From NCBI GenBank assembly GCA_046329515.1, contig JAXLUM010000001.1:620001-684000 (forward strand): a DNA stretch of 64,000 bases, in the 5' to 3' direction. The translations under genes and the position numbers were made by a program. The stretch comes from Bog-950 sp046329515 (GTDB lineage: Bacteria; Bacteroidota; Bacteroidia; Chitinophagales; LD1). This document shows positions 8,899 to 18,300 of this stretch, piece by piece. How positions within the stretch are numbered: position 1 is the stretch's first letter; each line of letters opens with the position of its first letter. Under the pieces are notes generated by a model that was not told the DNA's origin, made no database searches, and was given only the letters and a program-made list of their open reading frames with translations.

Positions 8899-10809
8899 AT
8901 GGTAATGAAGGGAAGAATACTTACGTGCCTTTTTATTTTGATGTGGACCTTCAACTTTGCGCAAAGCGGTTGCAGTACTAACAGGTATATTGATACTATT
9001 TTTCACCAGGTAAAAGTTACCACAAAATATTTCGGTACAGCTACGCCTTACGGCCTGTTGGCTCTTCCGCAGGATTTATACCTTGATTTATACGAACCGG
9101 TTGGTGATACGCTTACCAAACGTCCTTTAATTGTTTTTCAGTTTGGTGGCGGCTTTACTATCGGCTGGCGTTCTGAACCCGATATACCGGGCTTTTGCGA
9201 ATACTTTGCCAAGTGCGGCTACCTTGTAGCTTCTATTGATTATCGCATTGGCCTAAACCCTGTTGATACGGGCAGTACCGTTCGTGCTTATTATCGCGGC
9301 GTGCAGGATGAGCGCTCCGCACTTCGTTTTTTGTGCGATAGTGCCACACCATTCAGGTTTGACACAAGCTCCATTTTTTTAACCGGCACCAGCGCGGGTT
9401 GTTTTTGTGCCTTAGCTAATACGTATACAACTGATGCTGACAGGCCGGTAAGTTCTTATGGAACTTTTCTTGAGCCCGATGACCTCGGCTGTATGGATTG
9501 TTCAGGCAATAGTAACTTCGGTAAGCGCATACCACATATAAAGGGTATTGTTAATCAATGGGGCGCTATACTTGATACCAATTATATTACTGCCGCAGAA
9601 AATGTACCTGTCATTTCTTTTCATGGCGACCAGGATGTATTAGTGCCTTATATTTACGGTTATCCTTTTCAGTTGCCGGTGTTTCCAAAGGTTTATGGCA
9701 GTGTTCCTATTCACCAACGCTTAAACAGTCTTGGTATAAAGAACGAATTGCACCCGCTGGTAGGTTTCGGTCACGAGCCTGAGTTATTAGCCCCGCAGTT
9801 AAATGATACTATTAGAAATTATTCGCGTGTGTTTCTGTATGATTTACTTAAGCCTGTAAACCCGGTAATTAACGGACCCGCACAAATTTGTAAAGGTGAT
9901 ATTGCTGTTTATACTGTGCCTGCAGTTAGCGGCAGTAAATACTGCTGGCAGTTAAATGCGGCGGGCCAAATAATTTCAGATAATGGTAATTCTATATCTG
10001 TTTTATGGACCGATACTGGAAATGTTTCAGTTGCTGTTAGCGAATTGAACTACATGCAAATGCCTACGGATGTGGAACAATTTACAACCTACGTTTCACC
10101 ACGCCCCCACGCAAACTTCGGTTATGTAATTAATGAGTTGGCTGTGCAGTTATCTAATTGGTCAGCAAATGCCTCTTCCTATAATTGGAGTTTGGGAGAC
10201 GGTACTAACTCAGTTGATGCAAATCCGGCAAAGAACTATTCTTCAGGCGGCACTTACGATATTGTATTGATAGCGGACAACTCTGTTTGTGCCGATACCT
10301 TTTCAACTTCTATTACAGTTGATTCCTGCCCTAAAGCTTCCTTCACTTACCAGTTGAATAACTTTAATGCATTTTATAATGCTGATGCTACTAACACTTC
10401 ACTCTACTACTGGAATTTTGGTGACGGAGATTCCGTAGCGGTTAACACGCCTAACGTGTTTCATCAATACCAGCAGTACGGCACTTATGTGGTTACCTTA
10501 AAAGTTGAAAACCAGTTGGGGTGTATGGCGGTTGATACCATCTCCTTTAGCATTTTAAATACAGCTATTAGCAATAACCCCATCAATAACGGTTTATCAA
10601 TAAAATGCGTTGCTGAACAATGCAGTATAACGGTTAATACACCGGAAAAGATAAGCGCCCAGCTTTGGGATGTTAGCGGTAAACTTTTACAGCAAATAAG
10701 TTTTAACCAAAGTGTTGAGTTGAACCTGGCTAATCTGGCAAGGGGACTTTACTTTTTAAAAATTGATACTCCTGATGGGGCTGTAACAAAAAAGATTGTG
10801 AAGGAATAG
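8899..10809 (+). CDS. Secreted alpha/beta-hydrolase (esterase) with PKD domains and T9SS sorting signal
   Basis: 636 residues. Signal peptide ending near FAQS (residues 1-22). An alpha/beta-hydrolase domain covers about residues 30-310: oxyanion-hole region FQFGGGF, nucleophile elbow GTSAG, candidate acid in HGDQDVLVP and base in GFGHEPE, as in carboxylesterases of the hormone-sensitive-lipase or PHB-depolymerase type. Two to three PKD-like domains follow (YNWSLGDGTNS, YYWNFGDGDS with the typical FGDG). The last about 75 residues (LWDVSGKLLQQ, LARGLYFLKI, KKIVKE) are a type A T9SS C-terminal domain. The product should be exported across the outer membrane and attached or released. A second Met at 8905 is also a possible start. 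Confidence 0.88.
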   Translation: MVMKGRILTCLFILMWTFNFAQSGCSTNRYIDTIFHQVKVTTKYFGTATPYGLLALPQDLYLDLYEPVGDTLTKRPLIVFQFGGGFTIGWRSEPDIPGFCEYFAKCGYLVASIDYRIGLNPVDTGSTVRAYYRGVQDERSALRFLCDSATPFRFDTSSIFLTGTSAGCFCALANTYTTDADRPVSSYGTFLEPDDLGCMDCSGNSNFGKRIPHIKGIVNQWGAILDTNYITAAENVPVISFHGDQDVLVPYIYGYPFQLPVFPKVYGSVPIHQRLNSLGIKNELHPLVGFGHEPELLAPQLNDTIRNYSRVFLYDLLKPVNPVINGPAQICKGDIAVYTVPAVSGSKYCWQLNAAGQIISDNGNSISVLWTDTGNVSVAVSELNYMQMPTDVEQFTTYVSPRPHANFGYVINELAVQLSNWSANASSYNWSLGDGTNSVDANPAKNYSSGGTYDIVLIADNSVCADTFSTSITVDSCPKASFTYQLNNFNAFYNADATNTSLYYWNFGDGDSVAVNTPNVFHQYQQYGTYVVTLKVENQLGCMAVDTISFSILNTAISNNPINNGLSIKCVAEQCSITVNTPEKISAQLWDVSGKLLQQISFNQSVELNLANLARGLYFLKIDTPDGAVTKKIVKE

Positions 10810-10839
10810 TTTGTTTCCTTTCGTAAATCCCTATACTTG
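10810..10839 (+). promoter_or_regulatory. Bacteroidota-type promoter for the 10862 gene
   Basis: TTTG (10810-10813), 18-nt spacer, TATACTTG (10832-10839; consensus TAnnTTTG with one mismatch). It begins at the base right after the stop codon of the esterase gene and lies 22 nt before the next ATG, so the small gene probably has its own transcript. Confidence 0.6.
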
Positions 10840-10861
10840 TTTTTAAATTCATATCAATCCC

Positions 10862-11179
10862 ATGAAAGTCCAATCTAAACTCAACGTATCGTATACTGAC
10901 ATACTTGCCTTGTTACAAGCTCAGTTTCCGCAATATCAAATAGAACTGCTTAAAAACCCTCTTTTCCGCTTTGAATACATACAGGTTAGAAAGTCGGCCA
11001 TGCACGGCGCCTGGATTCGCGTAAAAGATGGCACCAATATTACGGTTGATGGCGCTATTCCCTCAACACTGTTAAGGGGCCTTGCCGGTGGCTTGTTGCT
11101 TTATGCTATTGCCTGGAGCGGTATGAAGAAGATGGAAAAAGAAATGGGCAATTTCCTGCAGGAAAAGCTCGCTTCTTAA
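10862..11179 (+). CDS. Small protein with one membrane helix, unknown function
   Basis: 105 residues. The first about 70 residues form a predicted soluble alpha/beta part (SYTDILALLQAQFPQYQIEL, later KSAMHGAWIRVKDG), followed by one hydrophobic helix around residues 68-84 (LLRGLAGGLLLYAIAW) and a charged amphipathic tail. I recognise no family. The clean start, the promoter-like element and typical local codon use support it as real. Confidence 0.65.
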   Translation: MKVQSKLNVSYTDILALLQAQFPQYQIELLKNPLFRFEYIQVRKSAMHGAWIRVKDGTNITVDGAIPSTLLRGLAGGLLLYAIAWSGMKKMEKEMGNFLQEKLAS

Positions 11180-11397
11180 TAATCCTGCTCGCCGGTAATC
11201 ACACAATCCCATCTCACTTTACCATAAAGGCGGGGTATAATTCATTGTAAAATGCCCCAGCTTTGAAGGGGCTAAGCTGCGCACAAAATTGTGCATGCAG
11301 GCCTTGCTTAATTTATGGTATTTAATGACCGAAACATCCTGAAAATCACCCTGTTTTTCCGCCCAGAAAAAAAATAATTCTTTAAAGAGATAAATTC

Positions 11398-11427
11398 TTG
11401 GTTGAATGAAAACCTTTCATAAATTTG
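11398..11427 (+). promoter_or_regulatory. Bacteroidota-type promoter for the first SprF-OmpA pair
   Basis: TTG (11398-11400), 19-nt spacer, TAAATTTG (11420-11427), a full match to the TAnnTTTG consensus. A transcript would start near 11434, about 24 nt before the ATG at 11458. This places the start of the adhesin locus here rather than in the preceding 278-base gap, which holds nothing else I can identify. Confidence 0.7.
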
Positions 11428-11457
11428 AAACCGATTCACTAACAAACACCTGACACT

Positions 11458-12531
11458 ATGCGTCTTTTTACCCGTTTCGCAAAAGGCACCTTTTTAGCTA
11501 TTGCTTCTTTGGCGGCATTTACGGCCAATTCTCAGGATCTGCACTTCTCTCAATATTATACTCAGGCCTCAACCCTTAACCCTTCATTGGTTGGTAACTA
11601 TGATGGCAGCTATCGTTTATCTGCTATTTACCGTAACCAGTGGACAAGCGCTTTGGGCCAGAAGTATGGTTTCCAAACCTTTGGAGCTGATGTTGATTTC
11701 TGTTTATTGGAAGGCTACCTGCGTACTGATAAACTGGCTATAGGTGTTGGCTTTTTTAATGACCACAGCGGTCAGGCTGGTTTGTCAATAACCAATGCCA
11801 ACCTTACCATAGCATACCATAAAGGTTTTGGTAAACTGGGCGAACACCGTTTGTCAGTAGGTTTACAGGGCGCATTTGTTCAAAAAAGAGTGGATGACCC
11901 TTTGTTTGGCGACCAGTTCCTGGGCCACAATGCAACACCTGCAAATGCTTCAATGGAAAGCTTTAACCGCGGTATTATACAGGGCGACTTTAATGCCGGC
12001 CTTTACTGGCGTTCAAATATTAAGGATAAAGTGCGTTTAGGCTTCGGCGTAGGTGCTTACCACTTAATTGAACCTAAGCAATCATTGGTATTCGATACCC
12101 TAACCAACTCAAAAAACAAAAAGGCTGTAATACCACGCAAGTTTACTGCCGATTTAAATATTGAAGCTTTCCTTGACAAGAAGAAGAGAGTGTCTTTAAG
12201 CCCTGAGTTCCTGTTCATGTATCAGGGTCCGTTTATGGAAATTCTTCCGGGCATTTCTGCAACCTACTACTTTAACACAGGTTTCCGCAATAACAACAGC
12301 GTTAGCCTTGGTGCCCGTTTCCGTGTAGGCGGCAACACACCTGATGCCGTTATTCCAATGGCTAATGTTGAGTTCCGCAACTTCCGCTTAGGCTTTGCTT
12401 ATGATGTGAATATTTCAACATTGAAAACCTCAACCATTAATAAAGGTGGTTTCGAGCTTTCAATTGCCTACATTGGTGAAAGTGTGAAGTCGTTTAAGGC
12501 TAACAAATCGTTGCCTAGCCGCAGGTTCTAA
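11458..12531 (+). CDS. PorP/SprF family T9SS outer-membrane protein (copy 1)
   Basis: 357 residues with a signal peptide (cleavage near ANSQ) followed directly by the PorP/SprF hallmark QDLHFSQYYTQASTLNPSLVG, here with the usual N-P-(S/A) element, then YRLSAIYRNQW. The rest is a series of amphipathic beta-strands expected of an outer-membrane barrel. In F. johnsoniae SprF is needed for SprB to reach and stay on the surface, and PorP-like proteins work with cargo carrying type B (CHU_C) C-terminal domains. It is followed by an OmpA-family gene and then by the giant CHU_C protein, so by inference it serves that cargo. A second copy (37937-38926) lies on the other side of the giant gene. Confidence 0.93.
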   Translation: MRLFTRFAKGTFLAIASLAAFTANSQDLHFSQYYTQASTLNPSLVGNYDGSYRLSAIYRNQWTSALGQKYGFQTFGADVDFCLLEGYLRTDKLAIGVGFFNDHSGQAGLSITNANLTIAYHKGFGKLGEHRLSVGLQGAFVQKRVDDPLFGDQFLGHNATPANASMESFNRGIIQGDFNAGLYWRSNIKDKVRLGFGVGAYHLIEPKQSLVFDTLTNSKNKKAVIPRKFTADLNIEAFLDKKKRVSLSPEFLFMYQGPFMEILPGISATYYFNTGFRNNNSVSLGARFRVGGNTPDAVIPMANVEFRNFRLGFAYDVNISTLKTSTINKGGFELSIAYIGESVKSFKANKSLPSRRF

Positions 12532-12559
12532 TTACAACATTAGTTTTAATGAAATAGTA

Positions 12560-12590
12560 AAACCTGCATGAGCACGTGCAGGTTTTTTTG
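12560..12590 (+). terminator. Terminator or attenuator between SprF and OmpA genes (first pair)
   Basis: 9-bp perfect stem AAACCTGCA (12560-12568) / TGCAGGTTT (12577-12585) with an 8-nt loop and a run of seven T to 12589. It sits 32 nt before the OmpA start, and I see no new promoter between, so it probably acts as a partial terminator that lowers expression of the OmpA gene relative to SprF. Confidence 0.75.
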
Positions 12591-12621
12591 AATAAACAGG
12601 ACACACGTAAAACACAGAGGA

Positions 12622-14967
12622 ATGAACAAGATTTTAACCCTGACCTTTGCTATACTGGTTCTTGGAACATCTACTGTGATGGCGCAGAAATACCGCGTGC
12701 CTTCCAAGAGCTCAAAAACCGAAATGAAACTGGGCGACCGGTTTTATGCAGAGGCTTCCCCTTATACGGCTGCTGAATTTTATAAGGATGCAGTTCGCCA
12801 GGATTCAAGCAACCGTTATGCTACGTTTTGGTTAGCTATGAGCCTTTTGCAGGCGCGCGACTATGAGAACGCTGAGGTTTTCTTCCGTAAGTTTTACAGC
12901 ATTAAGCCGGGCCCTAAGGATAAGGCCAAAAAATGGGCTGAAGAAGATGATAAGCTATTCAACAAAGGAGGCTACTACTTTGGCCAGGTATTGCACCGTA
13001 ATGGCAAATATGATGAAGCAATTGAATACCTGAATAAGTTTGTACACCACTACAAACCGGTTGACGAAACTGATAATTTGTTAGAGCTGGCCAAACTTGA
13101 AATTGCCGGCTGCGAGTTTGCCAAAACATCACCTAAGGCAAAAGTAAAAGTTAACTCTTTAGGCAATGGTATCAACCATTCATATACTGAATCTTCACCA
13201 AGTGGTATAGCTGATTCAATACTTTACTATTCTTCATTACGTATTGATAATTTAACCGGTGGCGATACTCTTATTTTTTATGATGGCACCAAGAACAAAC
13301 GCACTTATGCTATTTACCGCAGTATACATGCTGGTAATACATGGTTGAATGGCCGTTTGGTTGAAAACCAGGAAATAAATGACCCTAAGTACACTGTAGG
13401 TAACGGAGTATTCAATAAGGACCTTACCCGTTTTTACTTTACCAAGTGTTTGGAAATGGATGATGATCGTCCGTTATGCAACCTTTTTGTTGCCGACCAT
13501 AAGGATGGTAAATTCAGCAATGTTACCCGCATACCTGAGCCTATTAACGAAAAGGAAAAATATACCAGCACACAGCCTTCTGTTCGTACATCCGAGGATG
13601 GAATGGAAATTATTTATTTCTCAAGTGACCGCCCCGGTGGCGCAGGCGGCTATGATATTTGGTACTTCCTACGTTCGCAGAACGGCGACTTTAAAGGCCC
13701 TAAAGTGGTTAAAGGCAGTATAAACACTGCCGCGGATGAGTTAACACCGTTTTTTGATGACAGCACTAAAACACTTTATTTCAGCTCTAACGGCCACCCC
13801 GGCTATGGCGGTTTCGATGTGTTTAAGAGCACCGAACAGCAGGATTTAGGATGGAGTGAAGTATTAAACCAGGGCTCACCAATAAACACCGGTGCTGATG
13901 ATTTATACTACTCGCGCAGCAGCGACCAAACCTTTGGTTTCATGGTATCGAACCGTGTGGGTAGTGTGCCGTTAAATGGTATAAAAACTGCATCTGATGA
14001 TATTTTCGGCTGGCAGAACTTTAAGTACGGTGTGCAGGGTATGGCCTTTAAAGAAGGCGGTGAAGAAGGCGGCGGCGCTTTAACCGGCGGCGTATTTAAA
14101 TTATACCGTAAAGAACCCGACGGAACAAAAGTGCTTGTTGGTGTTGATTCGTCAAAAGCGGCAAAAGATGGTTTCTATTTCTTTAAGTTGAATCCTGAAA
14201 CTGACTACGAAATTGCGGTTGAGCGCCCCGGTTATCAGCCTAAAATTGAAGCTATTTCAACTAAGGGCTTACCTGATGAGGATACCCTGCAAAATAACCT
14301 GACTGTTAAGAAAGGTATTTATGCTGCATTTGGTGATATTTTTGAAGAGGCTAATCCTTCAGTTAAAATTAAGGATGCCTATGTTTCCTTAACAGAAATG
14401 GATGCCGGTTATGAAAGAACGCTGTTTAACAGTAAAACCGGTGCTAACAGCTCAATATACTATTTTGACCTTGAGATGAACAAGGATTACAAAATAAGCG
14501 CCCGTAAAGAAGGTTACTTCAGCAAAACTGTAATGGTTAGCACCAAAAACAGGGCAACCACCGACTCAATAAAAACAGATATAGGACTGCCTAAACTGGA
14601 AATTGGAAAAGATTATACCCTTCAGAATGTATTGTATGAATTCGGAAAGGCTACGCTTACGGAGAACTCGAAGCAGGTGCTTGATCAGTTATATACCATT
14701 ATGATTGAGAACCCGACTTTCGTAATTGAGCTAAGCGCCCATACCGATGCTATCGGTTCCGATGCGGCTAACCTTAAGTTATCGCAGGCACGTGCACAAA
14801 GCTGTGTTGATTACCTTAAGACCAAGGGCATTGCCACCGAGCGTATGATTCCTAAAGGCTATGGCGAAAGCAAGCCTAAGGTGCCTAATACTACCGATGA
14901 TGGTAAAGATGACCCTGCCGGCCGTGCTATTAACCGCCGCACTGAGTTCAAGATTTTGAAGTCGTAA
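12622..14967 (+). CDS. OmpA-family protein with TPR and PD40 repeats (PorE-like, copy 1)
   Basis: 781 residues. Signal peptide to about residue 22 (VMAQ). TPR-like helices (residues about 30-170; RDYENAEVFFRKF, GKYDEAIEYLNKF) are followed by PD40/WD40-like beta-propeller repeats with YFSSDRPGGAGGYDIWY and YFSSNGHPGYGGFDVF. A carboxypeptidase-regulatory-like domain comes next (about 480-640), and the C-terminal OmpA domain has LSAHTDAIGSDAANLKLSQARA. That domain binds peptidoglycan. Architecture matches PorE/SprE-associated OmpA proteins that tie T9SS components to the cell wall. It pairs with the SprF-like gene upstream. The C-terminus ends in NRRTEFKILKS, almost the same as copy 2. Confidence 0.92.
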   Translation: MNKILTLTFAILVLGTSTVMAQKYRVPSKSSKTEMKLGDRFYAEASPYTAAEFYKDAVRQDSSNRYATFWLAMSLLQARDYENAEVFFRKFYSIKPGPKDKAKKWAEEDDKLFNKGGYYFGQVLHRNGKYDEAIEYLNKFVHHYKPVDETDNLLELAKLEIAGCEFAKTSPKAKVKVNSLGNGINHSYTESSPSGIADSILYYSSLRIDNLTGGDTLIFYDGTKNKRTYAIYRSIHAGNTWLNGRLVENQEINDPKYTVGNGVFNKDLTRFYFTKCLEMDDDRPLCNLFVADHKDGKFSNVTRIPEPINEKEKYTSTQPSVRTSEDGMEIIYFSSDRPGGAGGYDIWYFLRSQNGDFKGPKVVKGSINTAADELTPFFDDSTKTLYFSSNGHPGYGGFDVFKSTEQQDLGWSEVLNQGSPINTGADDLYYSRSSDQTFGFMVSNRVGSVPLNGIKTASDDIFGWQNFKYGVQGMAFKEGGEEGGGALTGGVFKLYRKEPDGTKVLVGVDSSKAAKDGFYFFKLNPETDYEIAVERPGYQPKIEAISTKGLPDEDTLQNNLTVKKGIYAAFGDIFEEANPSVKIKDAYVSLTEMDAGYERTLFNSKTGANSSIYYFDLEMNKDYKISARKEGYFSKTVMVSTKNRATTDSIKTDIGLPKLEIGKDYTLQNVLYEFGKATLTENSKQVLDQLYTIMIENPTFVIELSAHTDAIGSDAANLKLSQARAQSCVDYLKTKGIATERMIPKGYGESKPKVPNTTDDGKDDPAGRAINRRTEFKILKS

Positions 14968-14983
14968 TAGACCTAACTTTAGG

Positions 14984-15011
14984 AAAAAGCCTCCAATTAT
15001 GGGGGCTTTTT
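14984..15011 (+). terminator. Rho-independent terminator after the first OmpA gene
   Basis: 11-bp stem AAAAAGCCTCC (14984-14994) / GGGGGCTTTTT (15001-15011) with one T-G wobble and a 6-nt loop. It separates the first SprF-OmpA transcript from the giant adhesin gene. Confidence 0.9.
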
Positions 15012-15178
15012 CATTTATAGGCCTATCTGTTTAACAATCAAATTAAACTGCGGGGAAGCGGAAAAAATGGCGGGACAGGGGCCTTTATTGCAGTTTATAC
15101 ATGAACTTTATCTTATTTTTCTCCTTCCAAATGGTTAAAATCAGAGTTTTTTAGCCTTTCAGAAAACAAAAATATATT

Positions 15179-15197
15179 CATAATGTAGCACATTATG
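15179..15197. promoter_or_regulatory. Palindrome upstream of the giant-gene promoter
   Basis: CATAATG (15179-15185) and CATTATG (15191-15197) form a 7-bp inverted repeat with a 5-nt centre, 54 bases upstream of the promoter's TTG. Size and placement fit an activator or repressor dimer site, but chance occurrence in this AT-rich stretch is possible. The rest of 15012-15251 shows no gene. Confidence 0.3.
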
Positions 15198-15251
15198 AGC
15201 ACTTTAAGCTAAAGGGGTGGGGAATTAATAAAAAATTATTTAATCAACCTC

Positions 15252-15282
15252 TTGCCTTCTATGGAAGCGAAAAGTATATTTG
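15252..15282 (+). promoter_or_regulatory. Bacteroidota-type promoter of the giant adhesin gene
   Basis: TTG (15252-15254), 20-nt spacer, TATATTTG (15275-15282), full consensus match at the -7 element. Predicted transcription start near 15288, leaving a 5' untranslated region of about 65 nt. The preceding terminator means the adhesin gene has its own promoter. Confidence 0.7.
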
Positions 15283-15292
15283 CGGGCATTGT

Positions 15293-15335
15293 AATTAGAG
15301 AGGGAATTGTCTCCCCTAGCTTTTACCCTCTAATT
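15293..15335 (+). promoter_or_regulatory. 5' leader stem-loop of the giant adhesin mRNA
   Basis: AATTAGAG (15293-15300) can pair with CTCTAATT (15328-15335); with a 2-nt bulge the pairing extends to AGGG/CCCT. It would form right at the predicted 5' end. Such 5' stems can protect long transcripts from decay; this is inference. Confidence 0.35.
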
Positions 15336-15353
15336 GTTTAAAAATCTGCCCGT

Positions 15354-18300
15354 ATGGTTAGAAAATCTCTACCCTGTTCTAGGATTGTATTCCTGTTTGT
15401 TGCCTTATTAACTATTAACGTATTTTCCGGTAATATGTTGCTGGCACAAAGTGCCGCTCCGGTAAAATCTGTTGCTCCCAGCCGTGAAGCTGTTAAGGAG
15501 GTGCTGAAGGAAAGCCAGAACAGTATCCAGTTTATTGAAAACAAAGGGCAGTGGCCTGCGCAAACCATCTCTGTTGGTCATACCAACGTGGGTGAGTTAG
15601 TAGTGCATAAAGACTACCTGAACTTCATAACCATAAAGCCGCATAAGGCGGAAGAGGGAGAGGAGCAGACCGCCGAAGAGGAAGAGGATGAAGACAATGA
15701 AATGCATGAAGCCCATGGTTGGGGAATTTCATTTGATGGTTATAACCCTTCTTACACAGTTGAGAACAGCCAGCCTTTTAACACGGTTTATAACTATTTC
15801 CTTGGTAACGGTTCAACTAACGCCAGCAATGTAACGGCTTATGGCGAACAGGTAATGAAGAATCTGTACAATGGTATTGACCTTCGTTTATACAGCCAGG
15901 AAAAGAATACACTTGAATTTGACTGGATAGTAAACCCGGGGGCAGACTACCACAATATTAAAATGCGCTTTAAAGGCCAGGATGGATTAAGAGTAGATGA
16001 AAAAGGCAACTTAAGTGTTAAGCTTAACTTCCAGGATGTAACCTTCGATATTCCTGAAGTTTACCAGGTAATAAATGGCAAAAAGGTAAAACTGGCTGCC
16101 AATTTTGTAGTTAATGGCGATGTAGCCACCTTTAATGTAACAGGCGATGTTAACCCTAACTACGCTTTAATTATTGACCCCAGCTTAAAGTGGGGTATTT
16201 GGTTTGATTGCAACAGCGATACGTTTGACGAATACCTGTATGCAATAGAATTGGACAATAGCGGTAACGTGTATTGCGGTGGTAAAATTAATATGACCAT
16301 CCCTACCACATACATTGCATCAGGTTTGTTTGGTTACCAAAATACCTACCAGGGTAGTGTTGATGGTATAATTTATAAGTTGAATGCTAACGGCACAGCT
16401 GTATTAGCTGTTACCTACTTCGGTAGTAGTTCGCAGGATGGTGTATACGGCTTGGGCTTATCTCCTGATAAGAGCGTACTATATGCCTGCGGTTATACAC
16501 AAGGCACTATACCAACAACCGGCGGAACAACAGCTTTTGATAATGCAATAGGCGGTTCGCAGGACGGTTTCGTTATTGCTCTTCCTTCTGCTGCACTTAA
16601 CACCTTAACTTATTCTTCTTATATAGGAAGCAGCGGTAATGGTGAAGAAATGCGTACCATTCGTGGTTTAAGCAACAACAGCTTTATAGTTGGTGGTATT
16701 GTTACTGCGGCATTAACTACTTCAGGCCCTAACTATATTACTGCTGCATACGATGCCTCTTATGATGGCGGCAACGAAATGTATATTGCCAAGTTTACCA
16801 ACTTCAATACACTTGCGTTTGGTACTTACGTAGGCGGTAACGGTGATGATAACCTTAATGACCTTAATGTATTTTCTGATGGCGCTTTTGTGTTTTCGGG
16901 CTCTACAGCCAGCACAGGTTCTTTCCCGGGCCTTGTAAACAGCGCAGCAACATTGCCTGCCGGTAGTGGCACTGACGGTGTTATTGGTGTAATACCTTCT
17001 GCAGGCGGTACCTTTACCATGTTAAGCAGAATTGGTGGTACTAACGCTGATGAATTTTATGGTTGTACCATAGGACCTTTCGATACACTGTATGTTACCG
17101 GTATTACCCAAAGCTCTACCGCCCAGGGTTTCCCATTAGGTACCGGTACGCGTTATGATAATAGCTATAACGGTGGTGAAGACGGTTTCGTAGGTAAATT
17201 ACCTCGCAGCGGTGGAACAAACACCTGGCAGGCTACTTACTTTGGTGGTGCCAACAACGAACGTGGTAACACACTGCGCACATATACCCCTTACGCGGTG
17301 ATGGTGTTTGGTGAAGCCGGTTCAGGTTTCCCTACGCAAAACTTATCTGACGGTGGTACATTCTTTAACTCAGCTTTCAGCGGCGGTACATGGGATATCT
17401 TCTACTTTGTATTAGGTACTGACCTTCAAACGCTTTACTTCTCTACTTATATAGGTGGTTCACAGAATGACTACTTGGGTGCAACAGGTGTACCTAAAGG
17501 TAGTAACCACTTCCAGGTAGAAGGTGACTCTTTAATATGTTTAGGTACCACAATACACAGTAGCACCTTAACTCCTAACCCTATTAGCGCTTCAGGTGTG
17601 TTTGATAACTCTCGTTCAAACGATACTGATAACGATGATATCCACCTGGTATTTAAATGGAGAATTGGTATTCTATTAAACTTTGATTACGGTGATGCTC
17701 CTATAAGCTATAACGGTGGTTTAAACACACGTCCTAACCACATTATTTTTAACAGCTTGCGTTTAGGTACCGCTGCAATAGATAAGGAAGACTTCCATAG
17801 CACGTCGTACCTTGCTAATGGTGACGATGCTGCTGGTTCAACCCCTGATGATGAGGATGCTATTACCGGCACTGTGTTTATTCAGGACACTGCTACTTCA
17901 TACGGCCGTACCTTCCCTATCACCAACACCACCGGCTTTACAGCCACTGTAATGGGTTGGATAGACTTTAACGGGAACGGTACATTTGATGCCAATGAAG
18001 TGGATACTGCCCGCGTAGCAAGTGGCGCAACTTCAGCCAGCCTGGTATGGACCGGCATTAACTTTAACGATCCGAACGATACTACCTATATGCGTTTAAG
18101 GATTACGACAGATGCGGCATTTAATGTGGCATCTCCATCGGCAATCAATAACGCATCAAACGGTGAGATTGAAGATTACCTGGTTATTAAGTACCATTGT
18201 GTTGACTTAACCGGTGCAAACATCACGGTTCAAAGCCCAACCACTTGTACGCCGCCTAACGGTTCAATAACTATTGCTAACGGTAACCTGTTGCCTAACG

